DNA from: a virus
Strand: one strand, 5' to 3'
IMG/VR virus record: IMGVR_UViG_3300005534_000001
Coordinates: 28,528-92,527 of that record
Length of the DNA stretch: 64,000 bases
Of this stretch, positions 1 through 6,699 are shown one piece after another (the first letter of the stretch is position 1; every line of letters starts with the position of its first letter). The position numbers and the translations under genes are program-made. The notes under the pieces are model-generated. The model had not been told where the DNA came from. It ran no database searches and saw only the letters and a program-made list of their open reading frames with translations.

Positions 1-50
1 ATCCCTTTCCCGCTGGCCCAGCACATTGCCCGCTGTTTTAAGGAGAAAGC

Positions 51-281
51 ATGAAAGTAATGCGCATGTGGCCGGCAGAAGGCGATAGTGGAGAACCGCG
101 TAACCATGCATTCGAGCAAGGCGGTAATGACTACACGCTTTGTGGTTACACGCTGGACGGTGATGAACTCGTAGTCAAAGACAATAAGATCATTGAAGGC
201 CAAATAACCTGTGAGCAATGCTGGGCAATCATTGAGTACTGTCGGACAATCAAACAGCGGAAGATCGGCGAAGAGCCTTAA
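51..281 (+). CDS. Small Cys-containing hypothetical protein
   Basis: 76 residues, starting at an ATG six bases after a good AAGGAGA ribosome site. I do not recognise the family. The chain has one Cys in its middle and a C-terminal CEQCWAIIEYC cluster that could bind a metal, as in many tiny phage zinc proteins. It is the only plus-strand gene at this edge and converges with the leftward gene that follows, overlapping its stop by four bases. It would be transcribed separately from the leftward early operon. Confidence 0.7.
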   Translation: MKVMRMWPAEGDSGEPRNHAFEQGGNDYTLCGYTLDGDELVVKDNKIIEGQITCEQCWAIIEYCRTIKQRKIGEEP

Positions 282-493
282 ACCGTCACCCCGTAATAGA
301 TCTGTCCTGCCTTGCGAATCTGCTTGGCAATTACCAACCCATTCATTATCCCCTCGAACTGGTGGATGTCACAGCCGTACTGCATGAGGGCTGCATAAAG
401 TATTCCGCCTGGGATTCCTGTCTTACCTGATTCGTTTACGGCTTCGATTATGAAGTCGCCTAAGAGTTTGAGAGTGTTGTGCGTGGATGTCAT
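278..493 (-). CDS. Hypothetical protein, winged-helix-like small protein
   Basis: 71 residues. The predicted pattern is helical, with a GIPGGILYAALMQYGC segment followed by a second helix and a short beta-like end. This resembles a compact helix-turn-helix or winged-helix fold, but that is only an impression. It overlaps the upstream gene by ATGA, so it is translationally coupled as the last gene of the leftward operon in this window. Confidence 0.65.
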   Translation of the reverse strand: MTSTHNTLKLLGDFIIEAVNESGKTGIPGGILYAALMQYGCDIHQFEGIMNGLVIAKQIRKAGQIYYGVTV

Positions 494-678
494 TGGTTGT
501 TGCTCAATTCTATTTGGAGAACTCGCTCCAGGTCATATAGTTGAACGTTCGATGTTAGTCCGTCATCCCACTTGACGGTAAATGCGGCATATCCTTTGTC
601 GGTTACTTCGCCCTTACTTCCGTCAACGTGAGTGACCTTGCTGCCCACTTTCATTCTGGTTAGATCGTCTGTGTTCAT
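490..678 (-). CDS. Small SH3-like barrel protein
   Basis: 62 residues, starting at an ATG eight bases after AGAGGAA; the open frame runs further upstream but that part overlaps the preceding gene. The chain (MKVGSKVTHVDGSKGEV, then KWDDGL and a final DLERV) has the alternating strand and turn pattern of KOW or SH3-type small barrels. Such proteins are common in phage early operons. The role is unknown, and binding of nucleic acid or a host protein is only a guess. Confidence 0.65.
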   Translation of the reverse strand: MNTDDLTRMKVGSKVTHVDGSKGEVTDKGYAAFTVKWDDGLTSNVQLYDLERVLQIELSNNQ

Positions 679-692
679 ATTCTTATTCCTCT

Positions 693-1139
693 TTAGCCCA
701 CAATCCCAGCGCGTTGATGGTATTCTTTCTTGAGTTTGGAATCGCGTCTCTTTATGAGTTCGATACTGCGGGAGCACGATTCGAATCCCTTAGCCTTGTA
801 CTGCTGGTCTCGCGTGTATCCTCCGAGGCCGTAACGTCTCGCAGTGATTTTACAAACTGAGCAGCGGGCCGTATCGAAACTAGGGCCGCCATTTACAACT
901 TGAGTAACTAAATTGGTTTTCTCCCATGAGTGCGGACTGTGGCCTTTGTCTTTCTGGTCGGCAGTGCGAACATCAACAAGTCTGCGCGGGAGCTCTCCAG
1001 GGCGCAGGCTGCTATTGAAATTGTTGATGGTCTGTTCGGAATATGAGCGGGCCGCCTCAATGGATGATATGGTCGGCTTGTCGTAAGTCTCTTCGCAGTT
1101 CTCACCGCGTTCATCGGTTACTACGCAGATGAATTTCAT
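693..1139 (-). CDS. Hypothetical zinc-type protein
   Basis: 148 residues, start chosen at the ATG after GAGGAA; a longer frame upstream overlaps the previous gene and lacks a ribosome site. The C-terminal half has a CSVCKITARRYG motif followed about 30 residues later by an isolated Cys, and is strongly basic at the end. A nucleic-acid-binding role is plausible but not shown. It is coupled to its upstream neighbour by ATGA. Confidence 0.65.
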   Translation of the reverse strand: MKFICVVTDERGENCEETYDKPTISSIEAARSYSEQTINNFNSSLRPGELPRRLVDVRTADQKDKGHSPHSWEKTNLVTQVVNGGPSFDTARCSVCKITARRYGLGGYTRDQQYKAKGFESCSRSIELIKRRDSKLKKEYHQRAGIVG

Positions 1140-1396
1140 TGATGGTTCCTCGTTATCCTGAATTCGCCAGTGCTCAAAGACTGGGCGATTGATCTTCCCC
1201 ATTGATAGCCGCAATTAACGGAGCAGAATTCTCCGTCTCCATTGACTCCATACTTCCCAGAGAACGTCCGAGTAATCGGGCCATTAGCCGGGCAATCGAA
1301 AATCACATAAGGCTTCAGTGGCTTTTTGCAGAGTCGGCATTTCGGGCGAGAGGCGAATGGCGCAATATGTAAGCTGTCGATGATTGGAGTCGTCAT
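1136..1396 (-). CDS. Small zinc-finger protein
   Basis: 86 residues. Two Cys pairs, CRLCKKPL near residue 20 and FCSVNCGYQWG near residue 60, form a probable treble-clef or ribbon zinc site. The start is the ATG five bases after GAGGAG; an in-frame GTG two codons earlier is too close to that site. Its leader is nearly identical to that of the next upstream gene (TTGAGGAGTGGA before the ATG), suggesting local duplication of the junction. Function unknown. Confidence 0.7.
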   Translation of the reverse strand: MTTPIIDSLHIAPFASRPKCRLCKKPLKPYVIFDCPANGPITRTFSGKYGVNGDGEFCSVNCGYQWGRSIAQSLSTGEFRITRNHQ

Positions 1397-1647
1397 TTCC
1401 ACTCCTCAACGAGTTTCGCTTTAACTGATTTTCCACGATGCATCAATGCAATTGAAAGCGCCAGCATCGCAGTGTGAGCCGTGGCATCTTTGCAAACCAC
1501 GGTCAGCTTGTGCAATAGAAGTTTGATTGCTTTCGGCTGTACTCCATCAGGCCAGCAAGCGCACGTATCGGCAATATGCCTGGGTCTCGCGGCATCTGAA
1601 CTTACCGTGTTGCCGGTTACGGTGATCTTTGGAACTGATTCGTTCAT
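1393..1647 (-). CDS. Hypothetical protein
   Basis: 84 residues, starting at the ATG after a GAGGAGTGGAT leader. The N-terminal third has two Cys close together (TCACWPDG), and the second half is a hydrophobic helical stretch. I do not recognise a family. It is coupled on both sides by ATGA overlaps within the leftward operon. Confidence 0.65.
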   Translation of the reverse strand: MNESVPKITVTGNTVSSDAARPRHIADTCACWPDGVQPKAIKLLLHKLTVVCKDATAHTAMLALSIALMHRGKSVKAKLVEEWK

Positions 1648-1802
1648 ATCCACTCCTCAATTTGAGCCACTGGTTTAACTTCGGACTCGTACCTGAATTT
1701 GGCCACAGCATCATCAATGGCTTTCTTGATGGCTTCGGCCTGTTGCTTGTCGCGGGCCTGCACCTGAAAAGTTACTTGGTAGACTACGCCAGCCCTTCTC
1801 AT
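1644..1802 (-). CDS. Very small basic helical protein (52 aa)
   Basis: 52 residues, a gene under the usual length cutoff. Its start overlaps the stop of the upstream gene by ATGA, and its own stop overlaps the start of the next gene in the same way. The chain has a short strand-rich start (VVYQVTFQVQAR) and an amphipathic helix (QAEAIKKAIDDAVAKF). This resembles the small phage proteins that describe pairwise or feature-type beta-alpha units. No function is assigned. Confidence 0.6.
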   Translation of the reverse strand: MRRAGVVYQVTFQVQARDKQQAEAIKKAIDDAVAKFRYESEVKPVAQIEEWI

Positions 1803-2008
1803 GCTTCCACCACCCTATAAAAGAAATTCCCGCGATTCTTGGACTCCAGTTCTGGAAACTGCTCAATGCACTTGTCCAGCGTCCTGTATCCAGACCAATC
1901 GCCATACTCGCAGACGATCACGAAGTTACGAGCCTCTGGATCTTTCGGCTCTTCTATCTTGGCCATCTTGCGGTTGATGAGCGCGTAAATTGTGCGTCCG
2001 GTTGTCAT
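1799..2008 (-). CDS. Hypothetical protein
   Basis: 69 residues with no recognised motif. It has an alpha/beta pattern with EARNFVIVCEYGDWSGY in the middle and an acidic helix after it. It is coupled to both neighbours by ATGA overlaps, which is the best support that it is translated. Confidence 0.65.
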   Translation of the reverse strand: MTTGRTIYALINRKMAKIEEPKDPEARNFVIVCEYGDWSGYRTLDKCIEQFPELESKNRGNFFYRVVEA

Positions 2009-2250
2009 CTGCGACCAGCTTTCATCGGTGAATAGTTGTAATACATCACGAAATGGTGATCCACGTCATTCCAGAATTTCTGCTGGCATTCGGTTAGCGG
2101 CGTGTCGCTTTCAGTGTAGACCTGATAAGCGTATCCACCGAGCAGATAATTGAGTAGGCGGTTGCGCTCTTCGGCGCTCAACTTGTCAATTGCGCCCATT
2201 ATTGATACCGTATCGTCTTTGGTGATTGGCTTGAGTCCAATTGTCGCCAT
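2005..2250 (-). CDS. Hypothetical protein
   Basis: 81 residues with a GAGGAG site nine bases before ATG. The N-terminal half, with a KLSAEERNRLLNYLLGGY helix, resembles the small helical proteins often found in phage early regions. The C-terminus is aromatic and basic (HHFVMYYNYSPMKAGRR). No function is recognised. Confidence 0.65.
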   Translation of the reverse strand: MATIGLKPITKDDTVSIMGAIDKLSAEERNRLLNYLLGGYAYQVYTESDTPLTECQQKFWNDVDHHFVMYYNYSPMKAGRR

Positions 2251-2342
2251 TTTCGGATCTCCTCAAATTCTATGGCCGTATTTCGCCCGGCCTGTCGGTT
2301 ACTACCATTTTCCCGAACGCTCCGTAAACGCCGGAGAAGCGT

Positions 2343-2489
2343 CTAGCGAGGATCTTCTTCATCTGGTTCTGGATATCCGCTATCTCGTGGTGAACGCATG
2401 TGATATGCGCAGAACTGGGAATCTTCGTGCCGTTCATAGGGGCAATCTTCAACCGCGCATTCATCTCCGAAAACTTCACGCAAGTTCAT
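2343..2489 (-). CDS. Very small zinc-binding protein (48 aa)
   Basis: 48 residues, preceded by a strong GAGGAGG site and five-base spacer, which makes this frame more credible than the longer overlapping frame at 2270-2479. Cys and His residues are arranged as C-x4-C-x10-C-x2-H, a compact zinc-finger pattern, followed by an acidic Pro-rich tail (YPEPDEEDPR). Its role is unknown. Confidence 0.6.
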   Translation of the reverse strand: MNLREVFGDECAVEDCPYERHEDSQFCAYHMRSPRDSGYPEPDEEDPR

Positions 2490-2503
2490 TACGACCTCCT
2501 CGG

Positions 2504-4177
2504 TTAAAATTCAGCTACTAATTCCGCCTTGCCTACTCCGTTGCAGGTTGAGCACTTCACATATCCGCAATTGTCGCGGCGATCTTTCAGCGGATCTTCG
2601 TCGCGATGTTCCTGTACCCAGGTAGTGATCTGTTTGAATGAGTAATCCCTGCCGGAGCCATCACAGGCAGTGCAATAGCCGTTCTGCTTGCACCATTCAA
2701 TATGCTCTTGCTTCTTGACTTCTCCGGCTGCTTTCTCGCCCTGTTTCCAGAACTTCTTCTGTTCCTTCGTCCGGTTGAAAGCGCAGCGGGTAATAACTGT
2801 CTGCTTGATGCCTTCCCGCTCTTCGTGTTTCTTGATGCTGGCCAGGACGGTAACAGTCTCGCCTTCCCGGATGTCATGCTCTGGAGAGCCGAAGACTTCT
2901 GGTTGATCGGGAACGCTCAAGCGATTCGAGGCCCACCATACAAAGACATTCCCTTCGGCATCTGAGAACTTGTAAAGAGTCGAGACGCCGTAATCGCTAT
3001 CAAATTCGCGGGTAAACTCCATCGTGAGAGTCAATTCCATGCGTTGCTTTGGCTCTCCGATGAACTTAGAATTCTTGTGTAGGTCGGCCAGTTTCGCCCG
3101 ATTGATTGCCCGTTCCTTTTCGCGCAGGAAAGAGGCAATCGAGGAAACCGCTAATCCAATCTGGCGAACTTCGATGATTTGGGCGCGGCCTAACAGGCTC
3201 AGATTGTAGAGATAGTCATTTTCCGTGGTGGCGTCAACCTGCTCAAGCCACTCTTCCGTCTCGGTCGCCATCTTGATATCTTCCTCAATGACCGCTGGAA
3301 CCTCTAGCCGTGCCTCAAGACGGGCATCGCGGTACTTTTTGGCGTCATAGAGCCATGAACTAACCCCGGCTGCCGTGCTGGGCTTGTAGGCTGCTTCAGC
3401 CTTTGCTTTAGAGAGCCATCCATCAATTCGAATGAGGGAAGCGGCGAACTTCAGAACTGTGTCTAGGCTATACCGCTCAGTACGCCGTCTTCCGCTTCCA
3501 CCTTCACCCCAGCCGTCATCTTCTGAAGCGCCAGCCAGATCCCAAGCGTTAATCAGCAGTTCGGCCATCGCTGCGTAACTTTCAGGAGAGATACCGCCAA
3601 GGAAGTCAGCCAAGCAGTTGCGGCCTACCTGTTTTGTGGCCGACTCATTCTGGACAATGAACACGTCATTGCGGCGGCGAATCGTCTGGCAATGGTCGCA
3701 ATGGAGGTCGGCATTCCTGTATTCGGCGGGAACCGGGGGAGCGCCGGGAACGTTGCGGACTTCGTTGCCCACGATCTTGCCATCTTCGTCTGTAACTGGG
3801 TGAATCGTGGCGATGAACGTCCAGCCTGCTACCTTTGGCGCTTTCCCTTCAACTACGATTTCAAAGATGCGGCGAAACCGGCCACTGTCCATCATTGCGC
3901 CGTCAACATTGAACGAGAGGTCAGGGACGCGGATAGGCACTTCATGCTGCCCGGTCACACGCATGACGATTTCGGGAAGGTTGAGTTTCCGAGCGCGGCG
4001 ATTCAATTTCTCAAAGCGTCCTTTTAGAGCTTCGAAATTGTCTTCAGGCACTTCAAAGCAGGTAACGGGTTGAGGATCAAGAACCGAGTCGCAGCCTGTG
4101 CAATTCCAGAGGCCAGCGTAATAATGCAGAGTGTTTTCGCGGGAGCACTTCGGGCAGGTTGTGATGTTGGTCTTCAT
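2504..4177 (-). CDS. Large multi-zinc early phage protein
   Basis: 557 residues, the largest gene of the left early block. An N-terminal Cys4 ribbon (CPKCS...CTGC) lies within the first 35 residues. A central HCDHCQTIRRRNDVF ribbon is followed by NESATKQVGRNCLADFLG, and the C-terminus carries two DnaJ-type CxxCxGxG repeats (CTACDGSG and CSTCNGVG). Similar proteins occur in several phage groups as hypothetical zinc proteins. A nucleic-acid-binding role is inferred from the ribbons. The ATG is chosen over a TTG five codons earlier because GAGG lies nine bases before the ATG. Transcribed from the promoter at 4198-4226. Confidence 0.75.
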   Translation of the reverse strand: MKTNITTCPKCSRENTLHYYAGLWNCTGCDSVLDPQPVTCFEVPEDNFEALKGRFEKLNRRARKLNLPEIVMRVTGQHEVPIRVPDLSFNVDGAMMDSGRFRRIFEIVVEGKAPKVAGWTFIATIHPVTDEDGKIVGNEVRNVPGAPPVPAEYRNADLHCDHCQTIRRRNDVFIVQNESATKQVGRNCLADFLGGISPESYAAMAELLINAWDLAGASEDDGWGEGGSGRRRTERYSLDTVLKFAASLIRIDGWLSKAKAEAAYKPSTAAGVSSWLYDAKKYRDARLEARLEVPAVIEEDIKMATETEEWLEQVDATTENDYLYNLSLLGRAQIIEVRQIGLAVSSIASFLREKERAINRAKLADLHKNSKFIGEPKQRMELTLTMEFTREFDSDYGVSTLYKFSDAEGNVFVWWASNRLSVPDQPEVFGSPEHDIREGETVTVLASIKKHEEREGIKQTVITRCAFNRTKEQKKFWKQGEKAAGEVKKQEHIEWCKQNGYCTACDGSGRDYSFKQITTWVQEHRDEDPLKDRRDNCGYVKCSTCNGVGKAELVAEF

Positions 4178-4194
4178 GAACGCAAGCCTCAATT

Positions 4195-4249
4195 GTTCTT
4201 ATACAGAACGGGAAAACAATTGTCAATAAAATTGTTCAACTTAAGAACA
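4195..4249. promoter_or_regulatory. Pair of GTTC/GAAC dyads between divergent genes
   Basis: Two inverted repeats lie between the leftward zinc gene and the rightward small-gene cassette. GTTCT-N5-AGAAC at 4195-4209 is centred on the -10 box of the leftward promoter. TGTTC-N7-GAACA at 4233-4249 overlaps a possible rightward -35 (TTCAAC at 4235-4240, followed after 17 bases by TATAAG at 4258-4263). The placement is typical of operators for a dimeric repressor, which was not found in the window. Confidence 0.5.
4198..4226 (-). promoter_or_regulatory. Sigma70-like leftward promoter
   Basis: On the minus strand, a perfect TTGACA -35 (4221-4226) and a TATAAG -10 (4198-4203) are separated by exactly 17 bases. 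Transcription would start about ten bases upstream of the ribosome site of the 557-residue zinc gene. A GTTC/GAAC dyad covers the -10 box, so repression is likely. Confidence 0.75.
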
Positions 4250-4272
4250 TTTTGTGATATAAGGAATCCTGT

Positions 4273-4446
4273 ATGGCGATTATATGGCTGTTCACAAGGC
4301 GAATCGGCAAGAAAATCAGGGCTGGATTCTGTGAGAATTGCGCCTATATCTGGCTGATTCGCGGGGAGTTACCCGTCCAGTGCGGGAATCAAGAGAAGCG
4401 ATGCAGGAACTGGAATACCCCTAAAGTCAAAGGAGCGAAAAAATGA
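4273..4446 (+). CDS. Small Cys-rich basic protein (57 aa)
   Basis: 57 residues, starting eight bases after AAGGA and ending in an ATGA overlap with the next gene. Four Cys (CENC, then C and C about 20 and 25 residues on) suggest a single zinc ribbon in a strongly basic chain. It is the first gene of the short rightward cassette. Function unknown. Confidence 0.55.
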   Translation: MAIIWLFTRRIGKKIRAGFCENCAYIWLIRGELPVQCGNQEKRCRNWNTPKVKGAKK

Positions 4447-4646
4447 AGAGCACGTATTACGATGCGCTTAAGCAAGCACTCAATCAACCGGCTATTGATA
4501 ATTGCAAACTCAGCAACGATCAACTGGCTTCTGCCATTACCGGTATAACCGCTACTCTCGCCGGATATTTACCAGATACAGTCCGCCTGGAACTCGTAGC
4601 GGATCGAGCAGAGTTACGCGCAACTCTCAAACGGCGGACATCATGA
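4443..4646 (+). CDS. Small helical hypothetical protein
   Basis: 67 residues, start ATG after an AAAGGAG site and coupled to the previous gene by ATGA. The sequence is predicted all-helical with no Cys and no known motif. Confidence 0.6.
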   Translation: MKSTYYDALKQALNQPAIDNCKLSNDQLASAITGITATLAGYLPDTVRLELVADRAELRATLKRRTS

Positions 4647-4723
4647 AACTCCTCTGGATTAAATCCGACAACATAGGCGGCCTCTGGGAGAGTGAGCCGA
4701 AAACGACGAGGAAAATGATTTAG
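4643..4723 (+). CDS. Possible 26-residue peptide
   Basis: 26 residues, opened by an ATGA overlap with the previous stop. It is short enough to be chance; the overlap and the tight packing of neighbours are the only support. Confidence 0.3.
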   Translation: MKLLWIKSDNIGGLWESEPKTTRKMI

Positions 4724-4741
4724 AAGAGAGGACAAACTAAA

Positions 4742-4900
4742 ATGCCAAACATGAACTATTGCCGATTTTCAAATACCCTCAGTGATCTAAAAGATTGCTG
4801 CCAATACATGGATGATCAAGCGGAATCTCCAGAAGAAGAAGAGGCAAAACAAAAATTAATCAAGTTATGTCGAGCCATCGCGGCTGACTACGAGGAATAA
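4742..4900 (+). CDS. Small phage protein with MNYCRF-type start (52 aa)
   Basis: 52 residues. The start (NYCRFSNTLSDLKDCCQYM) followed by an acidic helix resembles a small family I have seen in many unrelated phages, usually annotated as hypothetical. A GAGAGGA site precedes the ATG and the stop is only two bases from the next start. Confidence 0.65.
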   Translation: MPNMNYCRFSNTLSDLKDCCQYMDDQAESPEEEEAKQKLIKLCRAIAADYEE

Positions 4901-4902
4901 AA

Positions 4903-5097
4903 ATGGACCAACAAACTCTCAACAAAATCCAGGAAAACATAGAGTCGGAAGAAAGCAGCCAAGACATGAGACGCGAACCCAAAAAGCGTAAAGACTCGCC
5001 AAAAGAGTTCCGGGAAGATTCTCGTCTATTTGGGGAACAGCAATTTGCGGGAGATGTAGCGGAACGGGGATGTAGCCTAAATCCTCGCAACCCCTAG
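4903..5097 (+). CDS. Small charged hypothetical protein
   Basis: 64 residues, starting seven bases after GAGGAA. The chain is highly charged and probably disordered in the middle (REPKKRKDSPKEFRED), with a helical N-terminus. No family recognised. It is the last gene of the rightward cassette and is followed by the repeated element at 5127-5170. Confidence 0.55.
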   Translation: MDQQTLNKIQENIESEESSQDMRREPKKRKDSPKEFREDSRLFGEQQFAGDVAERGCSLNPRNP

Positions 5098-5126
5098 ATA
5101 ACGCTTAGATTATAGACATACTCTCG

Positions 5127-5170
5127 CTACACACTTCCTTACACTTCCTTAACAGTGTTCTACGTGGAAC
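5127..5170. repeat. Copy 1 of a repeated element with a parS-like dyad
   Basis: The block begins CTACACACTTC, duplicates the CTTACACTTC part once, continues TTAACAGTGTTC and ends in the dyad GTTC-TACGTG-GAAC (5157-5170). A shorter version lies at 7483-7515. The dyad with its flanks differs at two of 16 positions from a commonly cited ParB-binding parS sequence (TGTTCCACGTGGAACA). It sits between convergent genes, so it is unlikely to be a promoter. It may be a protein-binding site. Confidence 0.5.
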
Positions 5171-5187
5171 GTGCTATCGTTACAAAC

Positions 5188-5373
5188 CTACTCCCTAACT
5201 GGCTCATAAACCAATCCATCGCCTGATACTTTCGTTCCCAATTTCCGCCCACGCTTCAGTGACTCCCGGTTCCAAGTTGTTCTCTTGCACTTTGCGCAGC
5301 ATCGAGGCGTAGTTTTGGCGAGCCACTCGTGCTGGCAGTCAAGATGGCGGCAGTGGCAGAGTATTCGTTTCAT
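5188..5373 (-). CDS. Small zinc-ribbon protein
   Basis: 61 residues. CHCRHLDCQHEW followed by CCAKCKRTTW forms a classic four-Cys ribbon with conserved Trp residues, as in many phage small ribbon proteins of unknown function. An AGAAGG site lies seven bases before ATG. Confidence 0.7.
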   Translation of the reverse strand: MKRILCHCRHLDCQHEWLAKTTPRCCAKCKRTTWNRESLKRGRKLGTKVSGDGLVYEPVRE

Positions 5374-5546
5374 TTGTTGGCCTTCTGAGAGCGGAAGTCA
5401 TGGCGACATCCACGGCAAGAGTCATTTGGCCTCCGCGCGGGGAGGATTCGCGGGCGTCCCAAGGGTTAGGGTGCAGGGTGGATGTTGCCGGTCATCGGCT
5501 CCATGTGTATGAGCGCGTCCGCTTGGCCGAGTTGTGAGCCACACGA
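5370..5546 (-). pseudogene. Coding-like frame broken by an in-frame TAA
   Basis: Directly after the TGA of the upstream gene, the same frame stays open for 26 codons (containing ADALIHMEPMTGNIHP), is cut by TAA at 5466-5468, and continues 31 codons to an ATGA overlap with the next gene. The second part ends CRGCRHDFRSQKANK, which looks like the tail of a zinc ribbon. Either this is a decayed or mis-sequenced gene, or a second frame (GTG start, 43 codons) is the real one. Low certainty. Confidence 0.3.
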
Positions 5547-5750
5547 TCAAGCGGCAACCTCTGGCAAGCGGAATCGGACGAGCCACGAAGGCCCAAATGC
5601 ATTGCGGACATTCTGCAAAGCGGCAGAGTCGCAATCCGAGGGATAATTGCCGGTCATCCAACAGTCACGAAGTTCCGACTTCCAGCGGCGACCATACTGA
5701 GCGGCAAAACATCTCAAGGCGTTCAGTTGTTCGGCACTAAGTTGATTCAT
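5547..5750 (-). CDS. Small conserved-type phage protein (67 aa)
   Basis: 67 residues, start ATG after GGAGG and an eight-base spacer. LNALRCFAAQYGRRWKSELRD, then W and a short DSAALQNVRNAFGPSWL helix, is a pattern I associate with a small family found in many phages, of unknown role. A strong stem-loop at 5768-5802 lies in its leader. Confidence 0.7.
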   Translation of the reverse strand: MNQLSAEQLNALRCFAAQYGRRWKSELRDCWMTGNYPSDCDSAALQNVRNAFGPSWLVRFRLPEVAA

Positions 5751-5767
5751 TTTTAGTACCTCCACAG

Positions 5768-5802
5768 CTACTCTCTCACCGCACAATCCAGGGAGAGAGT
5801 AG
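5768..5802. repeat. Stem-loop, copy 1 of a repeated leader hairpin
   Basis: CTACTCTCTC (5768-5777) pairs perfectly with GAGAGAGTAG (5793-5802) around a 15-base loop. The minus-strand copy ends about ten bases before the ribosome site of the 67-residue gene. A second hairpin with the same arm sequence precedes the next gene upstream, at 6194-6223. Operator, RNA-processing site or translational control element are all possible. Confidence 0.6.
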
Positions 5803-5814
5803 GAATCGGGATAC

Positions 5815-6168
5815 TCACTCACCAATGAGCAGATCATCGACAAATACTCTCCCCTCCCCAATACAATCGCCGGAGACGATACGCAGGACACATCCAGTCG
5901 GCAAGGTTACCCACTTACGGACTTCGGTGAAAAATCCATTGTTACTCTCGGCATTTCCCGCCTGGAGAATTGGCGCAGGGCCAGATAAGTGGCGGAACTC
6001 TACATATGCGCCGCCGCTACCAAAAGTCGTGAATCCCTCCACGAGAAGGAATTGCGGGGTGCCGGATACGGGGCGAGGTTGGCGCGGTTCGGATGGCTTC
6101 ACCAAATCGGCGCGGAAATAAGATGCTTCGATCTGCTCTTCTTCTTGTTGCGTAAACGGATAAGTCAT
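5815..6168 (-). CDS. Hypothetical beta-rich protein
   Basis: 117 residues, start ATG five bases after AAGGAG. The first 20 residues are a charged helix, and the remainder is beta-rich with many Gly and Val, ending GEGRVFVDDLLIGE. I see no family motif. Its leader carries the second copy of the repeated stem-loop. Confidence 0.65.
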   Translation of the reverse strand: MTYPFTQQEEEQIEASYFRADLVKPSEPRQPRPVSGTPQFLLVEGFTTFGSGGAYVEFRHLSGPAPILQAGNAESNNGFFTEVRKWVTLPTGCVLRIVSGDCIGEGRVFVDDLLIGE

Positions 6169-6193
6169 ATTTTCTCCTTCGAAAGTTTTTGTA

Positions 6194-6223
6194 CCTACTC
6201 TCTCACCAGGGTCAGAGAGTAGG
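6194..6223. repeat. Stem-loop, copy 2 of a repeated leader hairpin
   Basis: CCTACTCTCT (6194-6203) pairs with AGAGAGTAGG (6214-6223) around a ten-base loop. Arm sequence matches the hairpin at 5768-5802, while the loop differs. On the minus strand it lies about 15 bases upstream of the AAGGAG site of the 117-residue gene. Confidence 0.6.
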
Positions 6224-6309
6224 AATTGAGATGCTAGCGCTGATCTTGACCGAATCAGCATGAGGGTAAGGCGGCCCACGGTTCGTGCCGGTGTTTCGGC
6301 GGCACAAAC

Positions 6310-6468
6310 TTACCAATATTGAGAAACTGGCAATCTTGATATTTCGCCGCCACAGATCTCATACCCGTAGCAGTGCTCTCCGACATGGACAGCGGCCCAC
6401 GTCTCATCATGCATGACAACTTTGTTAGCGTTGAGTTGCTTTGCGAATTCTTGCTCTTGAGCGGTCAT
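6310..6468 (-). CDS. Small hypothetical protein (52 aa)
   Basis: 52 residues, start ATG after AAGGAG with an eight-base spacer. It has an alpha-then-beta pattern with two Cys (EHCYGYEICGG). It is the first gene after the promoter at 6510-6537 and a palindrome at 6484-6498. Function unknown. Confidence 0.65.
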   Translation of the reverse strand: MTAQEQEFAKQLNANKVVMHDETWAAVHVGEHCYGYEICGGEISRLPVSQYW

Positions 6469-6483
6469 CGGGTTTTCTCCTTC

Positions 6484-6498
6484 GTCGCTAGTAGCGAC
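6484..6498. promoter_or_regulatory. Perfect palindrome in a leader
   Basis: GTCGCTA-G-TAGCGAC is a perfect 15-base inverted repeat just downstream of the leftward promoter, overlapping the expected start of transcription and lying just before the AAGGAG site. It is well placed as an operator, or as a 5-prime stabilising hairpin of the transcript. Confidence 0.55.
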
Positions 6499-6509
6499 CT
6501 ACAAGAGCA

Positions 6510-6537
6510 ATATTACCGGAAGTAAATCTATTGTCAA
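6510..6537 (-). promoter_or_regulatory. Sigma70-like leftward promoter
   Basis: On the minus strand, TTGACA (6532-6537) and TAATAT (6510-6515) are 16 bases apart. It would drive the 52-residue gene and the genes further left. It begins TTGACAATAG, close to the TTGACAATGG of the promoters at 7149-7176 and 7563-7591. Confidence 0.7.
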
Positions 6538-6561
6538 GCATAAAACCGGTAAATGGGTAAA

Positions 6562-6699
6562 TTATTTCAATGGTTCTATTGGCTGTGCGTTCCATTTTCT
6601 AGAATGGCACTTAGCGCAATGGGTTGGCAGTTTACCGGTCGGGAGCCAGATATGCTGGCACTGGGAGCACTGGAGGGCCTGGACTTGGATGACTGGCAT
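6562..6699 (-). CDS. Small zinc-ribbon protein (45 aa)
   Basis: 45 residues, opened by a TAATG overlap and a GGAG site. CSQCQHIWLP and THCAKCHSRKWN make a textbook Cys4 ribbon with the conserved Trp spacing of tiny phage ribbon proteins. A longer plus-strand frame over the same bases has no ribosome site and is rejected in its favour. Confidence 0.7.
   Translation of the reverse strand: MPVIQVQALQCSQCQHIWLPTGKLPTHCAKCHSRKWNAQPIEPLK

Noticed and set aside
2270-2479. 69-codon minus-strand frame
   Set aside because: A different frame at 2343-2489 has a GAGGAGG ribosome site and a zinc-finger pattern, and covers the same bases.
5422-5661. 79-codon minus-strand frame overlapping the 67-residue gene
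   Set aside because: Most of it overlaps a well-supported gene in another frame; only its last 43 codons (from GTG) remain as a rival to the broken frame at 5370-5546.
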